The position numbers and the translations under genes are program-made. A DNA stretch of 64,000 nucleotides from Jiella flava (lineage in GTDB: Bacteria; Pseudomonadota; Alphaproteobacteria; Rhizobiales; Rhizobiaceae). How positions within the stretch are numbered: the stretch's first letter is position 1; every line of letters starts with the position of its first letter. The notes under the pieces are model-generated. The model saw only the letters and a program-made list of their open reading frames with translations. It made no database searches and was not told the origin of the DNA. The stretch covers positions 1-64,000 of the forward strand of contig NZ_JAFMPP010000018.1 in NCBI RefSeq assembly GCF_017349315.1, in the 5' to 3' direction. Positions 55,389-64,000 of this stretch are shown piece by piece.

Positions 55389-57323
55389 ATGACCGCCACC
55401 TTCCTGCCCTGGATCGTGGTGCTGATGATCGCCGTCGCCGGCGTACAGATCGGCCGGCGACTGAGGCTGTGGCGGCGCGGCCAGCCGGCGCCGGTCGATT
55501 GGCTTGGCGGGCTGAGGGCGCTGCCGAAGCGCTATCTCGTCGACGTCCACCATGTCGTCGAGCGCGATCGCGCCGCCGCCAAGATGCATGTGCCACTCGC
55601 CGGCGGCTTGGTTGCCGCCTGCGGCTTCCTGCTCATCGGCCTCGTAACCGGGCTCACCGCCTGGCGCTTCTTCTGGGCGCTCGTGACCCTCGCCTTTCTG
55701 GCGATGACCGCCGGCGCGCTCCTTGAAATCCGCCGGCGCTATCCGCGCCGACTCGCCCGGCTGTCCGGTGGATCGTGGCAGACGTTCCCCTTCGCCCTGA
55801 TCGCCTTCGCGATCGCCAGCGGGCTGAGTGCGCTGTTCGCGACCTTTGGTAACGCGCTGCCGGCGTTGGAGCTGTTGACGCTGATCTTAGCCGCCGTCGG
55901 CGGTGTCGCGCTTGCCGCGACCGCGGCTGAAGGCCCGATGCGCCATGCCCTTGCCGGCGCGACCCATCTCGTCGTCCATCCGCGGCCTCAGCGTTTCGGC
56001 GGCGGGCGTTCCACGGAGCTGAAGCCGCTCGATCTCGATGCCGAAAAGCTTGGCACGGAAACACCGGCGGATTTTGCCTGGAACCGGCTCGTCGCCTTCG
56101 ACGCCTGCGTCCAATGCGGGCGCTGTGAAGCCGCCTGCCCGGCCTTTGCCGCCGGCCAGCCCTTGAGCCCAAAACATCTGATCGCCGATCTCGCAGCGGC
56201 CAGCGCCGGCGGCGAGCGGCCGCCCTATCACGGCAATCCCTATCCGAACGCCCGCCCGGTCGGCGGCAGAATCGGGCTCCATGCGCCGATCGTTTCGGCC
56301 GAGGGCGTGATCCATCCCGACACGCTGTGGTCCTGCACCACCTGCCGGGCCTGCGTCGAGGAATGCCCGATGATGATCGAGCATGTCGATACGATCATCG
56401 ATCTTCGGCGCTTCCAGACGCAGGAACGCGGCGCCATCCCGCTGAAGGCCGAGGAGCCGCTGGCCAATTTTCGCGGCTGCGACGAGCCGAACGGCCGAGT
56501 GCTCGCCGAGCGCACGGATTTTGCCGCCGGGCTCAAGCTTCCTGTCATCGCCGCGGGCGGACAGACCGACGTCTTGCTCTGGCTCGGCCAGGCCGCCTTC
56601 GATCTGCGTGGCCAGCGCACGCTGACGGCGCTGATCCGGATCCTCACCGCAGCGAAGGTGGATATCGCGGTGCTGGGCGCCGACGAACGCGATTGCGGCG
56701 ATCTCGCCCGCCGGCTCGGCGATGAAGCAACCTTCCAGCGGCTGGCCAGCGCCAATGTCGCGGCGCTCGCCTCGGTTCGTTTCAGGCGCATCCTGACCGC
56801 CGACCCGCATGCCTTGCATGTCCTTCGCAACGAATATCCGGCCTTCGGCGGCACCTATGAGGTGGTGCATCACACCGCCTTTCTCGCCGAGCTCGCAGCG
56901 GCGGGGCGGATCCCCCTTTCTCCTCTTGCCGGCCGCTCGATCACCTATCACGATCCCTGCTATCTCGGCCGCTACAACGGCGAGGTCGAGGCGCCGCGCA
57001 GGCTGCTCGACGCATTGGGTCTGGAGCGCCACGAGATGGCCCGTTCCGGCAAACGCGCGATGTGCTGCGGCGGTGGTGGCGGCGCGCCGGTGGCCGACAT
57101 TCCCGGCGACACCCGCATTCCCGATCTGCGCATGGCCCAGGCGGCAGAGACCGGGGCAAAAACCGTCGCTGTCGCCTGCCCGCAATGCGCGGCTATGCTG
57201 GAGGGTGTGACCGGCGAGCGACCGGTGGTGAAGGACGTCGCCGAACTTTTCCTGGAGGCGATCGAGGCGGCCGCCATGCGCCCCGCTGAAGCGGTCCGGG
57301 CCCTTGAGGTTGAACCCGCATGA
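55389..57323 (+). CDS. dgcB: Dimethylglycine demethylase iron-sulfur subunit DgcB
   Basis: A 644-residue membrane-linked iron-sulfur protein thought to pass electrons from DgcA. The N-terminal region has several membrane helices (FLPWIVVLMIAVAGVQIG; FLLIGLVTGLTAWRFFWALV). Two cysteine clusters follow (CVQCGRCEAACPAF; CTTCRACVEECPMM), then CCG-type heterodisulfide-reductase segments (HDPCYLGRYNG; RAMCCGGGGG; ACPQCAAML). The GGGAG before the ATG at 55389 supports the start. It overlaps the ETF alpha gene by ATGA. Confidence 0.92.
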   Translation: MTATFLPWIVVLMIAVAGVQIGRRLRLWRRGQPAPVDWLGGLRALPKRYLVDVHHVVERDRAAAKMHVPLAGGLVAACGFLLIGLVTGLTAWRFFWALVTLAFLAMTAGALLEIRRRYPRRLARLSGGSWQTFPFALIAFAIASGLSALFATFGNALPALELLTLILAAVGGVALAATAAEGPMRHALAGATHLVVHPRPQRFGGGRSTELKPLDLDAEKLGTETPADFAWNRLVAFDACVQCGRCEAACPAFAAGQPLSPKHLIADLAAASAGGERPPYHGNPYPNARPVGGRIGLHAPIVSAEGVIHPDTLWSCTTCRACVEECPMMIEHVDTIIDLRRFQTQERGAIPLKAEEPLANFRGCDEPNGRVLAERTDFAAGLKLPVIAAGGQTDVLLWLGQAAFDLRGQRTLTALIRILTAAKVDIAVLGADERDCGDLARRLGDEATFQRLASANVAALASVRFRRILTADPHALHVLRNEYPAFGGTYEVVHHTAFLAELAAAGRIPLSPLAGRSITYHDPCYLGRYNGEVEAPRRLLDALGLERHEMARSGKRAMCCGGGGGAPVADIPGDTRIPDLRMAQAAETGAKTVAVACPQCAAMLEGVTGERPVVKDVAELFLEAIEAAAMRPAEAVRALEVEPA

Positions 57324-58444
57324 GCCGGCCACGCAGAGATCCACGTGCCGAGCGCCAGAGCCACGATGTCGGCGCCACCGGATCGCGCCCGCGCTACGAT
57401 CGCTCGCAGCCGCTGCCAGGTCGGGCCGGAGTGCCCCCCATCGTCGCTCCTGCTCGCAGCGGCATGACCACGCAGCCGCAGCCGGCCAAACCCGAACTTC
57501 GCATCGTCGACGAACCAGCCTTTTTGGTCTTCGCCGTCGTCGAGGCGCCGGGCGGCCGACTGAGCCGCTTCGACCGCCAGGTGCTCGGCGCCGCCCGGCT
57601 CCTTGCCGATGCCGGCGATGGCGGCGCCGGTGTCGTCGCCATCGCATCGCATTCGGTCGAAGGGCTCGGCGAGGCGGGCGCCGACCGTGTCCTTTTGTTT
57701 ACGGCGGAGGCAATGCCCGGCACCGTGGCGAAAGCGCTGCGCCAAACCGTCGATGCCCTTTCGCCACGCCATGTTTTGTTCGCAGAGACCGGCGACAGCG
57801 CCGATCTGGCCCGCCGTCTCGCCATCGCCCTCGACGAGCCGCTGCTTGCCAATGTCGAGCATCTGACATCGCGCCAGGCGGTGCGCGCGATCCGCAACGG
57901 CCGCGCCGAGATCGCCGCCACCCCGCCGCGCCTGATCAGCCTGGGCGAGGACCGGATAAAGCCCTACGAGGCAGCGCCTTGCGAGGCGCGGGCACTCGCG
58001 CTCGACACGGCGCCCCACAATGACGACCCGGCGATTCTCTCGGTCGAATTCATCCCGGGAGATCCGGCGAGCCTCGCCCTCAGCGAGACCGATTTCGTCG
58101 TCTCCGCCGGCAATGGCGTCAGCGACTTCGCGGCCTTTCGCGATCTTGCCACACATCTCAGGGCGACGCCCGGCGCCAGCCGCGTCGTCTGCGACGCCGG
58201 GCTGATGCCCCGTGCCGCACAGGTCGGTGCATCGGGCACGGTGCTGTCGGCCGATTGCTATTTCGCCCTCGGCATCTCCGGGGCGCCGCAGCACCTGCAG
58301 GGCATTGCCGGCTGCGAGCATGTGATCGCCGTCAACACCGATCTGCATGCGGCAATGATCGAGCGGGCGGGCCTTGCCATCGTCCAGGACGCTCAGTTGG
58401 TGATGCCGGCGCTGCTCCAGCTGTTACGCGGGGGCGAGCGGTGA
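57320..58444 (+). CDS. etfA: Electron transfer flavoprotein alpha subunit (dedicated to Dgc)
   Basis: A 374-residue ETF alpha-type protein that would accept electrons in dimethylglycine demethylation. The C-terminal FAD-binding region is clear: SAGNGVSDFAAFRDLATHL, ASRVVCDAGLMPRAAQVGAS and ALGISGAPQHLQGIAGCEHVIAVN. Compared with housekeeping EtfA it is diverged and has an extra N-terminal segment of about 55 residues rich in Arg and Pro. The ATG overlaps the dgcB stop, and the gene overlaps the beta subunit gene (GTGA). The order dgcA-dgcB-etfA-etfB is shared with pseudomonads. Confidence 0.92.
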   Translation: MSRPRRDPRAERQSHDVGATGSRPRYDRSQPLPGRAGVPPIVAPARSGMTTQPQPAKPELRIVDEPAFLVFAVVEAPGGRLSRFDRQVLGAARLLADAGDGGAGVVAIASHSVEGLGEAGADRVLLFTAEAMPGTVAKALRQTVDALSPRHVLFAETGDSADLARRLAIALDEPLLANVEHLTSRQAVRAIRNGRAEIAATPPRLISLGEDRIKPYEAAPCEARALALDTAPHNDDPAILSVEFIPGDPASLALSETDFVVSAGNGVSDFAAFRDLATHLRATPGASRVVCDAGLMPRAAQVGASGTVLSADCYFALGISGAPQHLQGIAGCEHVIAVNTDLHAAMIERAGLAIVQDAQLVMPALLQLLRGGER

Positions 58445-59184
58445 AAACCACGGTGCTCCTCTCGCATGCCCGTCATCCGGTCTCGGATCGTCCTCAGCTC
58501 TCGCGGCTGGAAGCCCAGGCGATCGCGCTGGCGGCCGAAGTCGACGAAGCGCCCTCAGGCCTCCATGCCGGCCGGAACGAGACCGGCGTTGTGGCGGCGC
58601 TCGGCCATGGCCTGACCGCACTCGACCGTCTCGACCTTGCGGACACGACCGATCCGCTGTCGGCGCTGGCCGCGTTTCTGACTCGGCAGCGTTTCGACCT
58701 CATTCTCGCCGGCCGACGCGGCGAAGGCGGCCATGAGACCGGCCTTCTGCCCTACCGTCTGGCTGCGATCCTCGGCCTGCCGATCCTTGCCGATGCGGTC
58801 GCGATCACGCCCGGAGCAGCGGTCGAAACGCTCGTGGTCGATCAGGCGATGGCTAAAGGCGCGCGACGCCGGGTGACGATCCGCCTGCCGGCGATCGTCA
58901 CGGTGCATCCGCTGGCGCCGCCGCCACGCCCCTTCGCCTACGGTCCGATGCGACGCGGCACCATCCGCCGTCATCCCGTCGATGGATCGGCCAACGCGGC
59001 CGACCTCGATACCGCCGAGGAACGGCCCCACCGGCTGCGGCCGAAGCTGATGCGTCAGAGCGCCGGTCAGGCGGCCGGGGCCAATCTGTATGTCGACCCC
59101 ACCCCCGAAGAGGCCGCGCGGCTGATCCTGGCTTATCTCGAAGCCAACGGCATCCGCCGCTACGGCCCACTCAACGACCGCTGA
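58441..59184 (+). CDS. etfB: Electron transfer flavoprotein beta subunit (dedicated to Dgc)
   Basis: A 247-residue ETF beta-type subunit, partner of the preceding gene. It shows the start KTTVLLSHARHPVSD, DLILAGRRGEGGHETGLLPYRLA in place of the usual AMP-binding region, and ARRRVTIRLPAIVTVHPLA. The GTG at 58441 overlaps the etfA stop. Nothing but 8 bp separates its stop from the convergent dadA gene, and no terminator fits in that gap. Confidence 0.9.
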   Translation: MKTTVLLSHARHPVSDRPQLSRLEAQAIALAAEVDEAPSGLHAGRNETGVVAALGHGLTALDRLDLADTTDPLSALAAFLTRQRFDLILAGRRGEGGHETGLLPYRLAAILGLPILADAVAITPGAAVETLVVDQAMAKGARRRVTIRLPAIVTVHPLAPPPRPFAYGPMRRGTIRRHPVDGSANAADLDTAEERPHRLRPKLMRQSAGQAAGANLYVDPTPEEAARLILAYLEANGIRRYGPLNDR

Positions 59185-59192
59185 AACCCTGC

Positions 59193-60491
59193 TCAGGCGC
59201 CGTTGGCGGCCAGCGGGCCGTGCGCTTCGGCGCGCGCCCCTTGCACCGGGCGAGACCGGCGCGCTTGAGCGGCCTCGACCTCACCGGCAATCATCTCGGC
59301 GGTGATGGCCGACAGCGTCCAGCCGAGATGGCCGTGGCCGGTATTGTAGAACACGCCGGGCCGACGGCCCGCCCGCACGCGCGGCATCATGTTCGGCATC
59401 ATCGGCCTGAGGCCCGCCCACGGGACCACCGAGGCGGTCGACGCGCCCGGGAAGCGCAGACGGCACCAATCGATCAGCGGGCGGATGCGGTCGTTGCGGA
59501 TATCCCGGTTCTCGCCGGTGAACTCGGCTGTGCCCGCTATGCGCAACCGGTCATCGCCGAGGCGCGAGGTGACGATCTTGGCGTGGTCATCAAGAATGCT
59601 GACCCGCGGCGCTGCGGCCTGGCTCTCGGCATCGGACAGATTGACGGTGATCGAATAGCCCTTGACCGGATAGACATTCACCCGGTCGCCGAGCTGTGCC
59701 GCAAATTTGCGGCTGGCAACACCGGCGCAAACGACGATCGCGTCGAAATGATCGCGGCTCGCCTCGCCGGTGGTCCCGGCCTTGCGCCACATCACATCGA
59801 CGCCGTCCCCGCCGCGCGCGCGCAGTTTGGTCACGTCGGCGGCGAAATTCAGCTTGGCGCCGTGGCGGCGGCACGCCTCGGCGAGGTTGCGGGTGTATTT
59901 GTGGATGTCGCCGGTAAAATCCGACTCGGTGAAGAAGCCGCCGATGAATTGGCCGTGAATCGTCGGCTCGATCGCCGCAATCTCGTCCGACGTAACGGCG
60001 ATGCGTTTCAGCCCGCCGCGCTCCAAGAGCCGGTTGACCTTCGCGGCGTGTTCGAATTCGCGCTGTTCTTCATAGACATGCAGGATGCCGCGCTTTTCGA
60101 TGTCGAAGCTGAAGCCCTCGCGATCGGCCATGGCGAGGAGATGCTCGCGCGCCTCAATGGCCAGTCGGGTGGTGGCGATGGTGTTCTGTTCGTAATTGCG
60201 CGCCGCGAGCACGAACTCAGCCATCCAGGACAGCTTATGCCAGCTCGGCTTCGGATTGACCAAGAGCGGGGCATCCTTGGTGAGCATCCACTTGATGCCC
60301 TTCAAGACGGTCGAAGGCTGATTCCACACCTCGGCATTGGAGGCCGAAAGCTGACCGCCATTGGCAAACGAGGTTTCCATCGCCGCGTAGGGGTGGCGAT
60401 CGAAGACAGTAACGTCGAAGCCACGGGCGAGCAGCTTATAGGCGGTGGTGATACCGGTGATGCCGGCGCCGATGACGGCGATCGAGGACAT
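59193..60491 (-). CDS. dadA: D-amino-acid dehydrogenase / FAD-dependent glycine oxidase-like protein
   Basis: A 432-residue FAD oxidoreductase of the DadA group that deaminates small amino acids. The dinucleotide-binding start SIAVIGAGITGITTAYKLLARG, the FANGGQLSASNAEVWNQPST block and the C-terminal WAGLRPMMPNMMP, NTGHGHLGWTLSA are typical. DadA proper uses D-alanine. The tandem glycine riboswitch upstream implies that glycine controls it, so glycine may be the substrate here. It is convergent with the betaine operon. No alanine racemase gene lies next to it. Confidence 0.92.
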   Translation of the reverse strand: MSSIAVIGAGITGITTAYKLLARGFDVTVFDRHPYAAMETSFANGGQLSASNAEVWNQPSTVLKGIKWMLTKDAPLLVNPKPSWHKLSWMAEFVLAARNYEQNTIATTRLAIEAREHLLAMADREGFSFDIEKRGILHVYEEQREFEHAAKVNRLLERGGLKRIAVTSDEIAAIEPTIHGQFIGGFFTESDFTGDIHKYTRNLAEACRRHGAKLNFAADVTKLRARGGDGVDVMWRKAGTTGEASRDHFDAIVVCAGVASRKFAAQLGDRVNVYPVKGYSITVNLSDAESQAAAPRVSILDDHAKIVTSRLGDDRLRIAGTAEFTGENRDIRNDRIRPLIDWCRLRFPGASTASVVPWAGLRPMMPNMMPRVRAGRRPGVFYNTGHGHLGWTLSAITAEMIAGEVEAAQARRSRPVQGARAEAHGPLAANGA

Positions 60492-60540
60492 GACGAGCCT
60501 TTCTTCCCGCGATCAACGCAGGGTCCATGCTGCCCCCCCC

Positions 60541-60722
60541 GTCATGAGCCTGAGAGCTTCACGGAAGCGCGGGTGCATTCCCGGTTCCGTTTTCTCCTTC
60601 GGCGGGCGACCGAATCCGGCCGCCACTCTTCGGACTTTAAACGGCGAAACGGTCCTTTTGCCTGAGAGTTTCCGGGGCGGTTGCTCCTTCGGCGCCGGCC
60701 TTGCGGCCGATCTCTCCCGTTT
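60541..60722 (-). ncRNA. Tandem glycine riboswitch upstream of dadA
   Basis: Read on the minus strand, GGGAGAGATCGG opens the first aptamer, with GCCGAAGGAGCAA (near 60681-60693) and CTCTCAGGCAAAAGGA (near 60655-60668). The second aptamer repeats the core with CGCCGAAGGAGAAAACGG (near 60587-60604) and CTCTCAGGC (near 60548-60556). These are the conserved glycine-aptamer segments. The RNA ends about 50 nt before the dadA ATG; the expression platform contains a run of eight G. Confidence 0.93.
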
Positions 60723-60754
60723 TCGCCATGTTGGCAGCGACTCTAGCCCGATGA

Positions 60755-63430
<2,676 letters not shown>

Positions 63431-63493
63431 CGCGATCAGACTGCGGCTGGCACGCATCGACGCCCGACGCGCGTCAATTCTCCCACGATACCG

Positions 63494-64000
63494 TCAATCG
63501 CCGCGCGGAAAGCGCTGATTCTCCTCAACGACGTTGAGATCCATGTGGTTGCGCATGTAGCGCTCGGACGCCTTTTGCAGCGGCTGATAATCCCACGGGT
63601 AATAAGCGCCGTTGCGGAGCGCCTCATAAACCACCCAGCGCCGCGCCTGGCTCTCGCGGACTTCGACGTCGAAGCGGGCCATGTCCCATTTCGCCCGCAT
63701 CTTCGCCTGAAAGCCCGCCAGGGTTTCGGCATGGGCCGGATCTGTAGCGAGATTGGTGCGCTCGTCCGGATCGGCGTCAAGATCGAAGAGCTGTGGCGGG
63801 TCGAGTTCGCAGTGATTGAACTTCCAGCGCCCCTCGCGGATCGAGACCAGCGGCGCGTAGGAGCCCTCGGCGGCATATTCCATATAGACCGGCTCCGACC
63901 GCGCCGCGCCTTCGATCATCGGCACGAGCGAATGGCCGTCGGTCCAGGGCATGATGTCGCCCATATCGATCCCGGCAAGATCTGCAAGGGTCGGCGCCAT
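63494..64000 (-). CDS. betC: Choline sulfatase, C-terminal part (cut by window edge)
   Basis: The last 168 residues of a sulfatase whose N-terminus lies beyond the window. APTLADLAGI and EGRWKFNHCELDPPQLFDLDADPDER are sulfatase-family blocks, and the ending RRWVVYEALRNGAYYPWDYQ, ASERYMRNHMDLN is the diagnostic choline-sulfatase C-terminal domain. The enzyme hydrolyses choline-O-sulfate to choline and sulfate, feeding choline to betaine. Catalytic residues are outside the window. It is convergent with the chemoreceptor gene. Confidence 0.92.
   Translation of the reverse strand: MAPTLADLAGIDMGDIMPWTDGHSLVPMIEGAARSEPVYMEYAAEGSYAPLVSIREGRWKFNHCELDPPQLFDLDADPDERTNLATDPAHAETLAGFQAKMRAKWDMARFDVEVRESQARRWVVYEALRNGAYYPWDYQPLQKASERYMRNHMDLNVVEENQRFPRGD

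Overview
The window looks like chromosome of a high-GC alphaproteobacterium of the order Hyphomicrobiales (Rhizobiales). Support comes from the conserved block bamE / ubiquinol-cytochrome c chaperone / DUF177 / plsX / fabH / ihfA / merR, from the ffh - chorismate mutase - rpsP - rimM - trmD neighbourhood, from a LOV-HisKA_2 kinase, PHB metabolism, PQQ synthesis, and catabolism of glycine betaine. No tRNA, rRNA, CRISPR array, insertion sequence or phage gene was found. I cannot name the genus.

Layout. 0.4-2.1 kb: queE-queD-queC (queuosine precursor synthesis). 2.2-9.4 kb: housekeeping genes (IMPACT/YigZ-like, polA, a blue-light sensor kinase, pyrF, DUF1330, a GNAT-like protein). 9.7-11.9 kb: PHB depolymerase with a long basic tail. 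12.0-19.3 kb: the ffh-rpsP-rimM-trmD translation cluster, interrupted by a phytase-like secreted protein and a PAS-PAS-GGDEF protein. 19.7-22.9 kb: complete pqqABCDE. 23.3-28.3 kb: merR, ihfA, fabH, plsX, DUF177, cytochrome bc1 chaperone, bamE. 28.6-35.2 kb: a CUT1-type ABC importer operon with an endonuclease/exonuclease/phosphatase-family gene and a divergent ROK regulator. 35.5-45.0 kb: a GntR regulator divergent from a ribose-type ABC importer (with two permeases fused in one chain) plus four catabolic enzymes (SDR, 3-hydroxyacyl-CoA-dehydrogenase-like, BKACE, SMP-30 lactonase). 45.4-60.7 kb: a complete glycine betaine to dimethylglycine to sarcosine to glycine island (soxBDAG, gbcAB, dgcAB, dedicated ETF), followed by a convergent dadA under a tandem glycine riboswitch. 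61.0-63.4 kb: a chemoreceptor. 63.5 kb to the end: the C-terminal part of a choline sulfatase.

How it fits together. The right half is an osmolyte and quaternary-amine utilisation zone: choline sulfate hydrolysis (betC), betaine demethylation to glycine, and a glycine-sensing RNA that controls an amino-acid dehydrogenase. The 36-45 kb operon is the best candidate for an undescribed pathway. Its enzyme set suggests oxidation of a sugar to a lactone, hydrolysis to an acid, oxidation at C3 to a beta-keto acid, and acetyl-CoA-dependent cleavage by a BKACE enzyme. A two-module intergenic repeat family occurs at four places and links otherwise unrelated intergenic regions.
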